DNA from: Kocuria rosea
GTDB taxonomy: Bacteria > Actinomycetota > Actinomycetes > Actinomycetales > Micrococcaceae
Assembly: GCF_023715525.1 (NCBI RefSeq)
Contig: NZ_JAMBOG010000004.1
Coordinates: forward strand, 124,001-188,000
Direction of reading: 5' to 3'
Length of the DNA: 64,000 nt
The first letter of the stretch is position 1. Every line of letters begins with the position of its first letter. The translations under genes were made by a program, and so were the position numbers. This document shows, one piece after another, positions 29,068-42,318 of the stretch. The notes under the pieces were generated by a model. That model was given only the letters and a program-made list of their open reading frames with translations, was not told the origin of the DNA and did no database searches.

Positions 29068-30546
29068 TCAGGCCTCGCGCCAGGGGCCGACCCGTTCGCG
29101 GCGGCCCTGCTGGTCGATGAGCTCCCCGGCGTCGGCGAGGTCCCCGACCCGGTGGACCTTCACGAGGTTGGTGGTCCCGGCCACCCCGGGGGGCGAGCCG
29201 GCGCAGATCACGACCATGTCGTCCTTGCCGGCCAGGCCCCTCTCCTGCAGGTGGCGGTCCACCTGCCGGGTCATCTCGTCGGTGTGGTTGACCTTCGCCA
29301 CCTGGATCGGCTGCACCCCCCACAGCAGGGCCATCAGCGCCAGCACCACCGGCTCCGGGGTGAAGGCCAGGATCGGGTGCGCCGGGCGCAGCCGCGACAG
29401 CCGGCGGGCGGAGTCCCCGGACTGGGTGAAGGTGCAGATGTAGCTCACATCCAGCTGCCGGGCGATCGTCACCGCCGCCCGGGTCACCGCCCCCCCGCGG
29501 GTGCGCGGCTCGGTGCCCAGCCCCGGGACCCGCTCCAGGGCCTGGGACTCGGTGGCCTCGATGATCCGCGCCATCGTCTCGACGGTCTCGATCGGGTACT
29601 TGCCCACCGAGGTCTCCCCCGAGAGCATCACCGCGTCGGCCCCGTCGAGCACCGCGTTGGCGCAGTCGGAGGCCTCCGCCCGGGTCGGGCGGGGGTTGTC
29701 GATCATCGACTCCAGCACCTGGGTGGCCACGATCACCGGCTTGGCCCAGCGCCGGGCGAGCTCGATCGCGCGCTTCTGCACGATCGGCACCTGCTCCAGC
29801 GGCAGCTCCACCCCCAGGTCCCCGCGGGCGACCATGATCCCGTCGAAGGCGTCGATGATCTCGTGCAGAGCATCCACCGCCTGGGGCTTCTCGATCTTGG
29901 CGATCACCGGCAGGCGCTGGCCCTCCTCGTCCATGATCTCGTGCACCCGCACGATGTCGGCCGCATCGCGCACGAAGGACAGGGCGATCAGGTCCACCCC
30001 GCGGCGGATCGCCCAGCGCAGGTCCTCCTCGTCCTTCTCCGACAGCGCCGGCACGCTCACGGCCACCCCGGGCAGGTTGATGCCCTTGTTGTTGGACACC
30101 GGCCCGCCCACCACCACCTCGGTGGTCACGGTGGTGTCGGACACGGCGGTGGCGACCAGGGCGACCTTGCCGTCGTCGATCAGCAGCGGGTCCCCCACCC
30201 GCACGTCCCCGGGCAGGCCCTTGTGGGTCGTGGAGCAGATCTCCTGAGTTCCCTCGACGTCCTCGATGGTGATGGAGAACACGTCCCCGGGGGCCAGCTG
30301 GTGCGGGCCGTCGGCGAAGCGGCCCAGCCGGATCTTCGGCCCCTGCAGGTCGGCCAGCACCGCCACCGTGCGGCCCAGCTCCGCCGCCGCCCGGCGCAGG
30401 TTCTCGTAAGAGGCGTCGTGGACCGTGTGGTCGCCGTGGCTCATGTTCAGCCGGGCCACGTTCACCCCGGCGCGGATCGCCCGGGAGAGGTTCTCGTAGG
30501 AGGAGATGGCCGGACCGATCGTGGCCACGATCTTCGCTCGTCGCAT
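29068..30546 (-). CDS. pyk: Pyruvate kinase
   Basis: A 492-residue pyruvate kinase that converts phosphoenolpyruvate and ADP to pyruvate and ATP. MRRAKIVATIGPA at the N-terminus, the FSITIEDV beta-domain, the catalytic signature AKIEKPQAVDALHEI, and MVARGDLGVELPLEQ (Mg-binding) are intact. The start is ATG 30546. A TCGACA (30704-30709), 16 bp, TAGGCT (30682-30687) promoter fits about 130 bp upstream. Confidence 0.98.
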   Translation of the reverse strand: MRRAKIVATIGPAISSYENLSRAIRAGVNVARLNMSHGDHTVHDASYENLRRAAAELGRTVAVLADLQGPKIRLGRFADGPHQLAPGDVFSITIEDVEGTQEICSTTHKGLPGDVRVGDPLLIDDGKVALVATAVSDTTVTTEVVVGGPVSNNKGINLPGVAVSVPALSEKDEEDLRWAIRRGVDLIALSFVRDAADIVRVHEIMDEEGQRLPVIAKIEKPQAVDALHEIIDAFDGIMVARGDLGVELPLEQVPIVQKRAIELARRWAKPVIVATQVLESMIDNPRPTRAEASDCANAVLDGADAVMLSGETSVGKYPIETVETMARIIEATESQALERVPGLGTEPRTRGGAVTRAAVTIARQLDVSYICTFTQSGDSARRLSRLRPAHPILAFTPEPVVLALMALLWGVQPIQVAKVNHTDEMTRQVDRHLQERGLAGKDDMVVICAGSPPGVAGTTNLVKVHRVGDLADAGELIDQQGRRERVGPWREA

Positions 30547-30681
30547 GTGTGCCGCCTTGGGTAGTCGGGTGTCCCGCGGGAGGACGTGCACCAGAAAGCG
30601 GCCGGGACGCCGCGCGGGGCGCGGCGGGGCTCCCGGCCGCTCTGCCTGGACGTCCGCCCCGGGGGCGGGGAGGTCGTCCTC

Positions 30682-30709
30682 AGCCTATCAATGCCCCCGG
30701 GGCTGTCGA
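30682..30709 (-). promoter_or_regulatory. Candidate pyk promoter
   Basis: Minus-strand TCGACA at 30704-30709 and TAGGCT at 30682-30687 with a 16-bp spacer. It lies just after the gltD terminator and gives a leader of about 130 nt to pyk. Confidence 0.45.
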
Positions 30710-30732
30710 GGACCGTAGCCGCCCGGGGGACG

Positions 30733-30778
30733 ACGACGGCGCGGGCCGCACCCGGACAGGTGCGGCCCGCGCCGTCGT
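30733..30778 (-). terminator. gltBD operon terminator
   Basis: A perfect 20-bp stem (30733-30752 with 30759-30778, arms starting ACGACGGCGCGGGCC) around loop CGGACA. It begins 12 nt after the gltD stop codon and separates gltD from pyk. Confidence 0.85.
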
Positions 30779-30789
30779 GCGGGCAGGTG

Positions 30790-32245
30790 CTACACGCTGA
30801 GGTCGATGGCCCGGTCGGTGGGGGCCACGGGCTCCGGCAGGCGGGTGGAGCCCAGCAGGAACCGCTCGACGGCGGCCGCGCAGGCCCGGCCCTCGGCGAT
30901 CGCCCACACGACCAGGGACTGGCCCCGGCCGGCGTCGCCGCACGAGAACACGCCGTCCACGTTGGTCATGTACTGGTCGTCGCGGGCCACGTTGGTCCGC
31001 CCGTCCAGCTCGGCGCCGATCTGCCCGACGATCTCCTCGGACTCGTTGCCGGTGAAGCCCAGCGCCAGGAACACGAGGTCCGCGGGGATCACCCGCTCGG
31101 TGCCCTCCCGGGGGGCGCGGCGGCCGTCGGGCAGGTACGCGGTCTCGGCGACCTTCAGGCCGGTGAGCTTCCCGTTCTCGCCCACGAACTCCACGGTGGA
31201 GGCCATGTAGGTGCGGTCGCCGCCCTCCTCGTGGGAGGTGGAGACCTCGAAGACCCGCGGCATCATCGGCCAGGGGTCGGCGTCGGAGCGGTCCGCCGGC
31301 GGCTTGCGGCCGATGGCGAGGGACGTGACCGAGGCCGCGCCCTGCCGGTTGGCGGTGCCGATGCAGTCGGAGCCGGTGTCGCCGCCGCCCAGGACGATGA
31401 CGTTCTTGCCCTTCGCGTCGATCTGGCCCTCGACCTCGTCGCCGGCCACCACGCGGTTGGCCTGCACGAGGTAGTCCATCGCGAAGTGCACGCCCTCGAG
31501 GTCGCGGCCCGGGATGTCCAGGTCGCGCGGGCGGGTGGCGCCGGTGGCGACGACCACGGCGTCGTAGCGGCGCTTGAGCTGGTCCCAGGTGATGTCCTTG
31601 CCGATCTCGACCCCCGGGCGGAAGCGGGTGCCCTCGGCGCGCATGACGTCGAGGCGCCGGTCGAGGACCTCCTTCTCCATCTTGAAGTCCGGGATGCCGT
31701 AGCGCAGCAGCCCGCCGATGCGGTCGTCGCGCTCGTAGACGGCCACGGTGAACCCCGCCTGCGTCAGCTGCTGGGCCACCGCGAGGCCGGCGGGGCCGGA
31801 GCCCACGACCGCCACGGTCTTGCCCACGAGCCGCTGCGGGACGAAGGGCTTGACGATCCCCTCGTCGAACTCCATCTCCCCGATCGAGTACTCGATCTGC
31901 TTGATGGTCACCGCGGGCTGGTTGATCCCGAGCACGCACGAGGACTCGCACGGGGCCGGGCAGACCCGCCCGGTGAACTCCGGGAAGTTGTTGGTGGCGT
32001 GCATGCGCTCGACCGCCTCGGCGTCGATGCCCCGCCACACGAGGTCGTTCCACTCGGGGATCAGGTTGCCCAGCGGGCAGCCCTGGTGGCAGAAGGGGAC
32101 GCCGCAGTCCATGCACCGGCCGGCCTGCTGCTGCAGGACGCCGCGGTCCTGCGCCTCCTGGACCTCCTTCCAGTCCATGATCCGGACCGGCACGGGCCGC
32201 TTGGGGCGGTCGACGCGCTCGGTCACCTTCAGAAAACCGCGCGGA

Positions 32246-32253
<8 letters not shown>
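30790..32253 (-). CDS. gltD: Glutamate synthase small (beta) subunit
   Basis: A 487-residue flavoprotein that passes electrons from NADPH to the large subunit. [17 protein letters not shown] (residues 47-63) and [12 protein letters not shown] are the cysteine motifs for two [4Fe-4S] clusters. [17 protein letters not shown] binds FAD and [13 protein letters not shown] binds NADPH. The start overlaps the gltB stop by 8 bp, so translation is probably coupled. Confidence 0.98.
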
Positions 32254-36916
<4,663 letters not shown>

Positions 36917-37218
36917 GACAGACGTCTCCTCACCATGAGATGCGGTCAACAGGAGCGGCCCCTGCGGCAGAGCCCCGATCGGGAGGTGCCGCCGGATCGT
37001 GAGCTGCCGTCGGCGCCCTCGAACGGTGGTCGATGAGGTGCCGAACGGCGGAAGGGCCCCGTTCCAAGAATGTCCGACGATGGACGGTCGTGGCGTGCGC
37101 GGGAGCGGGGGACGTGGTTCGCCCGTCGCCCGGTCGTGCGCCAGAGAAATCTAGCACCCCCATGTTACAAGTCTGAAAACTCTGGCGCCCCCGCGGCCCT
37201 CCGCCGCGGCCGGCGGCG
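36917..37218. other. 302-bp intergenic region upstream of gltB
   Basis: This gap between lgt and gltB contains the gltB promoter region: an AT-richer stretch at 37141-37180 with a candidate promoter and a bracketing inverted repeat (entered separately). Nothing gene-like was seen in the rest, which is GC-rich. Confidence 0.6.
37138..37188 (-). promoter_or_regulatory. Candidate gltB promoter flanked by a 9-bp inverted repeat
   Basis: GCGCCAGAG (37138-37146) and CTCTGGCGC (37180-37188) are perfect inverted copies 42 bp apart (about four helical turns). Between them lie a minus-strand TTCAGA (37172-37177) and TAGATT (37148-37153), 18 bp apart, which could be the gltB promoter. The repeats touch both promoter boxes, as an operator for a nitrogen regulator would. 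No known regulator consensus was recognised. Confidence 0.5.
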
Positions 37219-38094
37219 TCAGGCCCGGCCGGCCTCCACGGGGTCGCGGCGCGCCCGGCGCCGGCGCAGCGTCGCCGCGGCGAACAGCACCAGGCCGAGC
37301 AGGACGAGCCCGAGGGCGGTCCACACGTGCACGCGCAGCCCGAGGACCACGAGGGAGGGGTCGATGCGCAGGAACAGCTCGATGAGCATCCGGCCCACGC
37401 CGTAGTGGACGAGGTAGAGGGCGAACAGCCGCCCCCCGTCCAGCCGGAACCTGCGGTCAAGGGCCAGCAGCAGCACCACGCCGGCCAGGTTCCACAGCGA
37501 CTCGTAGAGGAACGTGGGGTGGAAGAGCGTGTCGGCGGGCAGCCCGGCCGGGAAGTTGGCGTTCGCGGGGTCGATCTCGAGGCCCCACGGCAGGGTGGTG
37601 GGGCGGCCGAAGAGCTCCTGGTTGAACCAGTTGCCCCAGCGCCCGACGGCCTGGGCCAGGAGCAGCCCCGGGGCCAGGGCGTCGGCGAAGACGGACAGCG
37701 GGATCCCGTGCCGGCGGCACACCCACCACGCCGCCAGCGCCCCGAAGGCCACGGCGCCCATGATGCCGAGCCCGCCCTCCCAGATCCGCAGGACGTCCAG
37801 GGGGTCGGCGCCGGGGCCGAAGTACCCGGCCGGATCCGTGATCAGCACGTGGTAGGCGCGGGCCCCCACGATCCCCGCGGGCACGGCCCACATGGCGATG
37901 TCCCAGACGATCTCGGGGTCGTGGCCGCGGGCCGCCCATCGGCGGGTGGTCAGCCACAGGGCCGCGGCGATGCCCGCGAGGATGCACAGCGCGTAGGCGT
38001 GGACCGTCAGCGGCCCCACGGAGAAGCCCGACCAGTCCGGGGACGGGAGGCCCCGGTGGACGGGCACGGACAGCAGGGCGGGGGGCAGCAGCAT
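37219..38094 (-). CDS. lgt: Prolipoprotein diacylglyceryl transferase
   Basis: A 291-residue membrane enzyme that transfers diacylglycerol to the lipobox cysteine of prolipoproteins. Seven hydrophobic helices. GARAYHVL, IWEGGLGIMG and the Lgt signature GRWGNWFNQELFGRPT near residue 150 are present, with FLYESLWN later. A basic tail (RRRRARRD) is cytoplasmic. Lgt following trpA is the usual actinobacterial order, but here a strong hairpin lies between them. Confidence 0.97.
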   Translation of the reverse strand: MLLPPALLSVPVHRGLPSPDWSGFSVGPLTVHAYALCILAGIAAALWLTTRRWAARGHDPEIVWDIAMWAVPAGIVGARAYHVLITDPAGYFGPGADPLDVLRIWEGGLGIMGAVAFGALAAWWVCRRHGIPLSVFADALAPGLLLAQAVGRWGNWFNQELFGRPTTLPWGLEIDPANANFPAGLPADTLFHPTFLYESLWNLAGVVLLLALDRRFRLDGGRLFALYLVHYGVGRMLIELFLRIDPSLVVLGLRVHVWTALGLVLLGLVLFAAATLRRRRARRDPVEAGRA

Positions 38095-38124
38095 GGATCG
38101 GTCGCCTCGCGGGATCAGTGGGCT

Positions 38125-38152
38125 CGGGCGGGCGCCGCGCGGCGCCCGCCCG
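38125..38152 (-). terminator. trp operon terminator
   Basis: CGGGCGGGCGCC (38125-38136), loop GCGC, GGCGCCCGCCCG (38141-38152): a perfect 12-bp stem 9 nt after the trpA stop and upstream of lgt. No U-tract. Confidence 0.7.
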
Positions 38153-38160
38153 TCACCGTA

Positions 38161-39030
38161 TCAGGCGCGCCCGGACAGCTCGCGGGCCAGCGCCCCCACG
38201 GCCTCGGGTCCGCCGTCGGCCAGGGCCTTGACCAGGGCGGTGCCCACGATCACGCCGTCGGCGTAGGCCCCGATCTCCTCGACGTGCTCGCGGCGGGAGA
38301 CGCCCAGGCCCACGCACACGTTCTCGGCGCCGGCCGCGCGGGTGTCGGCCACGAGCTGCTCGGCGACGTCGGAGACCGCGTCCCGGGCACCGGTCACGCC
38401 CATCACGGAGACCGCGTAGACGAAGCCGCTGGCGGCCTTCACCACGAGGTCCAGCCGCTCGCGCGACGAGGACGGGGCGACCAGGAAGATCCGGTCCAGC
38501 CCGTGCCGCTGCGAGGCCTCGAACCACTCGGCGGCCTCGTCCGGGATGAGGTCCGGGGTGATGATCCCGGCTCCCCCGGCCGCGGCGAGGCGCTCGGCGA
38601 ACGTGTCGACGCCCATCTGCAGGACGGGGTTCCAGTAGGTCATCACGACGGGCACGGCGTCGGTGCGCTCGGCCACCGCCCGGACCACCCGGAACACGTC
38701 GGCCACCCGGAAGCCGTGGGCGAGGGCCGTCGTCGTCGCGTGCTGGATCACGGGGCCGTCCATGACGGGGTCCGAGTACGGGATGCCGATCTCGATGACG
38801 TCCGCGCCGTTGGTGCCCAGGGCCACGGCCGCCTCGATGGACTCCTCCACGGTGGGGAAACCGGCGGGCAGGTAGCCGACGAGGGCCGGCCGGCCCTGCG
38901 CGCGGCACTCGGCGATGCGCGCGGCGAGCCGGGAGCTGGCCTCGGCGCGCAGCCCCGGCGGCAGGATCCGGGCGGCGAGGTCGGCGCCGGCCGGCCCGGA
39001 CGGGGTCGTGTCGTTGCGGGTGGTGGTCAC
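38161..39030 (-). CDS. trpA: Tryptophan synthase alpha subunit
   Basis: A 289-residue TIM barrel that cleaves indole-3-glycerol phosphate to indole and glyceraldehyde-3-phosphate. [13 protein letters not shown], the catalytic Glu in [12 protein letters not shown] and Asp in [11 protein letters not shown], and GLGVSRREH are all present. The GTG start at 39030 overlaps the trpCB stop (GTGA), coupling translation. The first 20 residues are an extension beyond the family core. Confidence 0.97.
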   Translation of the reverse strand: MTTTRNDTTPSGPAGADLAARILPPGLRAEASSRLAARIAECRAQGRPALVGYLPAGFPTVEESIEAAVALGTNGADVIEIGIPYSDPVMDGPVIQHATTTALAHGFRVADVFRVVRAVAERTDAVPVVMTYWNPVLQMGVDTFAERLAAAGGAGIITPDLIPDEAAEWFEASQRHGLDRIFLVAPSSSRERLDLVVKAASGFVYAVSVMGVTGARDAVSDVAEQLVADTRAAGAENVCVGLGVSRREHVEEIGAYADGVIVGTALVKALADGGPEAVGALARELSGRA

Positions 39031-41153
39031 AGCTGTTCGCCCTTCTCGCCGAGCTCCTCCTCGGAGCTGCCGTCCGGGAGCATCCCGAACCATTCCGCGG
39101 CCGTGGCCACGTCCTTGTCGCCGCGCCCGGAGAGCGAGACGACGACGATCTTCTCCGCGGCGGCCGGCGCGCCGAGCTCCTCCACCCAGCGCCGGCCGAT
39201 CTTCAGGGCCCCGGCCAGCGCGTGGGAGGACTCGATGGCGGGGATGATGCCCTCGGTGCGGCTCAGGAGCTTGAACGCGTCCATCGCCTCGGTGTCGGTG
39301 ATCGCCTCGTAGCGCACCCGCCCGATGTCGTGCAGGTAGGAGTGCTCGGGGCCCACGGCCGGGTAGTCCAGGCCCGCGGAGATCGAGTGGGACTCCACGG
39401 TCTGCCCGTCCTCGTCCTGCATGAGGTAGGTCTTCGCGCCGTGCAGCACGCCGGGCCTGCCCAGGGAGATCGTCGCGGCGTGCCGGCCGGTCCCCACGCC
39501 GTCGCCCCCGGCCTCGAAGCCGTAGAGCTCCACGGCCGGGTCGTCCAGGAAGCCGTGGAAGATGCCGATCGCGTTGGACCCGCCGCCCACGCACGCGGCC
39601 ACGGCGTCGGGCAGCCGCCCGGCGACGTCGAGGGACTGCTCGCGGGCCTCCTCGCCGATCTGCTCGTGGAAGTAGCGCACCATCGCGGGGAAGGGCGCGG
39701 CGCCGGCCGCCGTGCCGAGCAGGTAGTGGGTGGTGTCCACGGAGGCCACCCAGTCGCGCAGGGCCTCGTTGATGGCGTCCTTGAGGGTGCGGGAGCCGTT
39801 CGTCACGGGCACCACCGTGGCCCCGAGCAGCTCCATGCGCGCCACGTTGAGGGCCTGGCGGCGGGTGTCCTCCTCCCCCATGTAGACCACGCACTCCATC
39901 CCGAACAGGGCGGCGGCCGTGGCGGTGGCCACGCCGTGCTGGCCCGCGCCGGTCTCGGCGATCAGGCGGGTCTTGCCCATCCGCCGGGCGAGCAGGGCCT
40001 GGCCCAGGACGTTGTTGATCTTGTGGGAGCCGGTGTGGTTGAGGTCCTCGCGCTTGAGCAGCACCCGGCACCCGGCCTGCGCGCCGAAGCGCTCGGCCTC
40101 GGTGAGCAGGGACGGGCGCCCGGAGTAGTCGCGGGAGAGCCGCTGGAACTCGGCGGTGAACGCGGGGTCGGCCTTGGCCTTCTCGAAGGTGTCCGTGAGC
40201 TCGTCGAGGACGGCGATCAGGGACTCGGGCATCCAGCGCCCGCCGAAGTCGCCGAAGTAGGGCCCGGGCGCGTGGCGCAGGGAGGCGGCCCGCGCGGCGA
40301 CGGCCTCGGCCTCCTCCGCGGGGGCGTGGCGGCGGGCGCGGGCGGCGGCGCCGGCCGCGCGGAAGCCCGCGATGGTCGCGGCGGGGTCCGCGCTGCGCAC
40401 GAGGGCCTCGCCCACGAGCACGGCCCGGGCCCCGTGGGAGGCGTAGAGCGCGACCTGCTCCTCCCCCTCCACGCCGGACTCGGCGACGACCACGGCGTCC
40501 TGGGGCAGCCGGCCGGCGAGCCGGCCGAAGGTGTCGACGTCCACGTCGAGGGTCTTGAGGTTGCGCACGTTGACGCCCACGATGCGGGCGCCGGCGGCCA
40601 CGGCGCGCTCGACCTCCTCGGGGGTGTGGGTCTCCACGAGGGCGTGCATGCCCAGCTCGTGGGTCAGCTCGAGGAAGCGGCGCAGCTGCTCGTCGGACAG
40701 GGCCGCCACGATGAGCAGCACGAGGTCGGCGCCGTGGGCGCGGGCCTCCCAGATCTGGTACTCGTCGACCGTGAAGTCCTTGCGCAGCACGGGCACGCCC
40801 ACGGCCGCGCGCACGGCGTCGAGGTCCGCGAGGGAGCCGTTGAAGCGCCGCTGCTCCGTGAGCACCGAGATGACGGACGCGCCGCCGTGCTCGTATGCGG
40901 CCGCGAGCCGGGCGGGGTCCGCGATCTCGGCCAGCGCCCCCTTCGAGGGGCTGGAGCGCTTGACCTCGGCGATCACCTGGACGGCGTCGGCGCGGGGTCC
41001 CCGCAGCGCGGCCTCGGCGTCGAGGGCGGGCGGGCGCTGGGCGGCCAGCCGGCGGAGCTCGTCGAGGCCGACCTGTTCCCGGCGGGCGGCCATGTCCGCG
41101 CGGACGCCCTCGATGATGGCGTCCAGGACGGTCCCGGTGCTCTGTTGCGACAT
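39027..41153 (-). CDS. trpCB: Fused indole-3-glycerol phosphate synthase / tryptophan synthase beta subunit
   Basis: A 708-residue bifunctional protein read in one frame with no internal stop. Residues 1-268 are TrpC: catalytic Lys65 in [23 protein letters not shown] (Lys125), [14 protein letters not shown] and [10 protein letters not shown]. An Ala/Arg/Glu-rich linker occupies about 269-293. Residues 294-708 are TrpB, beginning at its usual N-terminal motif [15 protein letters not shown], with PLP-binding Lys378 in [20 protein letters not shown] and GGGSNAIG. The AGGACAGGA region precedes ATG 41153. The two steps flank the TrpA reaction, so the fusion may help gather the pathway into one complex. 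In most Actinobacteria trpC and trpB are separate neighbours. Confidence 0.95.
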   Translation of the reverse strand: MSQQSTGTVLDAIIEGVRADMAARREQVGLDELRRLAAQRPPALDAEAALRGPRADAVQVIAEVKRSSPSKGALAEIADPARLAAAYEHGGASVISVLTEQRRFNGSLADLDAVRAAVGVPVLRKDFTVDEYQIWEARAHGADLVLLIVAALSDEQLRRFLELTHELGMHALVETHTPEEVERAVAAGARIVGVNVRNLKTLDVDVDTFGRLAGRLPQDAVVVAESGVEGEEQVALYASHGARAVLVGEALVRSADPAATIAGFRAAGAAARARRHAPAEEAEAVAARAASLRHAPGPYFGDFGGRWMPESLIAVLDELTDTFEKAKADPAFTAEFQRLSRDYSGRPSLLTEAERFGAQAGCRVLLKREDLNHTGSHKINNVLGQALLARRMGKTRLIAETGAGQHGVATATAAALFGMECVVYMGEEDTRRQALNVARMELLGATVVPVTNGSRTLKDAINEALRDWVASVDTTHYLLGTAAGAAPFPAMVRYFHEQIGEEAREQSLDVAGRLPDAVAACVGGGSNAIGIFHGFLDDPAVELYGFEAGGDGVGTGRHAATISLGRPGVLHGAKTYLMQDEDGQTVESHSISAGLDYPAVGPEHSYLHDIGRVRYEAITDTEAMDAFKLLSRTEGIIPAIESSHALAGALKIGRRWVEELGAPAAAEKIVVVSLSGRGDKDVATAAEWFGMLPDGSSEEELGEKGEQL

Positions 41154-41273
41154 GCTTTCCTGTCCTCTCGGCGGCGAGGGCCGCCCTGCTGAGTGCTGCG
41201 GGAGGCTCGGGCCGGGCCCGGTCATCCGGGCGCGACGACCGGCCCCGGACGGGACCGGTCATCGGCGCCGCGC

Positions 41274-41301
41274 CCCGGGGCCGGCTCGCACCGGCCCCGG
41301 G
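41274..41301 (-). terminator. Hairpin after the HG-x3-AAW gene
   Basis: CCCGGGGCCGG (41274-41284), loop CTCGCA, CCGGCCCCGGG (41291-41301): a perfect 11-bp stem 16 nt after the small gene's stop, upstream of trpCB. A second inverted pair, CGCGACGACCGG (41231-41242) with CCGGTCGTCGCG (41304-41315), encloses it, so the 160-bp trpCB leader is heavily structured. This may attenuate trpCBA or terminate. Confidence 0.6.
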
Positions 41302-41317
41302 CCCGGTCGTCGCGGGC

Positions 41318-41575
41318 CTAGTGGTGGCGGGCCTCGTGCTTGCGCTGCTCGGAGCCGGCGCCGTGGCCCATCGAGCGCAGCACCGCCCCGGCGACGAGGC
41401 CGACGACGACGAGGACGATGCCGATGATCAGCACGGGGGTGCTGCCCATGGTGAAGCCCACGACGCCGACGATGACGCCCACCGACATGATCCCGACGGT
41501 CGCCCAGGCGGCGAGCGTGTTGCCGTGCCCCACGAAGCCCGTGTGGTCGAGGACGATCTCGTTTCCGTTTGCCAT
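41318..41575 (-). CDS. HG-x3-AAW motif small membrane protein (trp-cluster associated)
   Basis: An 85-residue protein with two helices (about residues 22-44 and 47-67) and the HGNTLAAW motif at residues 17-24, followed by a His/Glu-rich tail (GHGAGSEQRKHEARHH). This is the small protein usually found between trpE and trpC in Actinobacteria, often with an HGxxPAAW motif; here Pro is replaced by Leu. Function unknown. Its constant place in the trp cluster suggests a role linked to tryptophan or to the membrane. Confidence 0.9.
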   Translation of the reverse strand: MANGNEIVLDHTGFVGHGNTLAAWATVGIMSVGVIVGVVGFTMGSTPVLIIGIVLVVVGLVAGAVLRSMGHGAGSEQRKHEARHH

Positions 41576-41715
41576 GTTCTTGCACTCCCGACTTCCCGGC
41601 CGAGGCCCGGCCGGCCTCGATCCCGCGGTCCCGGTCCGGGCCCGGCGGTTGCTGACACTCTGTCCCGCCCCATTGTGCCACCCCTGGGCGCGCCCCGCGC
41701 ACGCGGCACGGGGTC

Positions 41716-42318
41716 TCAGGCGGTGGGGTCCCGGCCCTCGGTGAGGGCGTCCCACGAGTCGATCTCGTCGCCGGTGCGGGCGCCGCCCGCGGCGGCCTCG
41801 GCGGCGGGGCGCTCGTAGCGCCGCGCCGCCGTCCAGGTGCGGCCCGCCACGAGCGCCCAGAGCCCGCACAGGGCCACGAGGCCCGCCGCGGCCGCGGCCA
41901 GCCACGGCCAGGCGGTCAGGGCGTAGTCGCCGCCGGCGTTGACCATGCCCGTGGTCTCCCCCACCACGGTCTGCGCGGCACCGGACGGGTCGGCCAGCAC
42001 AGACGCGGCCGCGGCGAGCGCCCCCAGGCCCGCGAGGGCCACCACGACGGCCACGACCGGGCGCAGCGCGCGCCCGGAGATCGCGGTCGCCAGGGCGCCG
42101 GCGGCGGCGACGAGGCCCAGGGCCGTGACGGCCGGGGCGGCGTCGGAGCCCGCGACGTCGACGGTGATCGGCTCCAGCGTGGTCCGCACGGTCGCGGAGA
42201 CCCACGTGGCGGCGGAGCACGCGAAGACCGCGAGCGCCGCGACGAGCGTGCCGAGCACGACCGGGGCCTTGCGGCTCAGGCGGGCGCGGGCCGGGGCCCG
42301 GTCCCGGGCATCAGCCAC
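41716..42318 (-). CDS. Trp biosynthesis-associated membrane protein
   Basis: A 200-residue protein with four hydrophobic helices (about 18-40, 62-80, 85-107 and 137-160) and the family-type ATWVSATV near residue 37. It matches the trp_oprn_chp family (TIGR02234) found just after trpE in Actinobacteria. The start ATG at 42318 overlaps the trpE stop by 8 bp. Function is unknown. Confidence 0.92.
   Translation of the reverse strand: MADARDRAPARARLSRKAPVVLGTLVAALAVFACSAATWVSATVRTTLEPITVDVAGSDAAPAVTALGLVAAAGALATAISGRALRPVVAVVVALAGLGALAAAASVLADPSGAAQTVVGETTGMVNAGGDYALTAWPWLAAAAAGLVALCGLWALVAGRTWTAARRYERPAAEAAAGGARTGDEIDSWDALTEGRDPTA

Noticed and set aside
41153-41230. A classical trp attenuator with a Trp-rich leader peptide before trpCB
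   Set aside because: No short frame with adjacent TGG codons was found near the hairpins.
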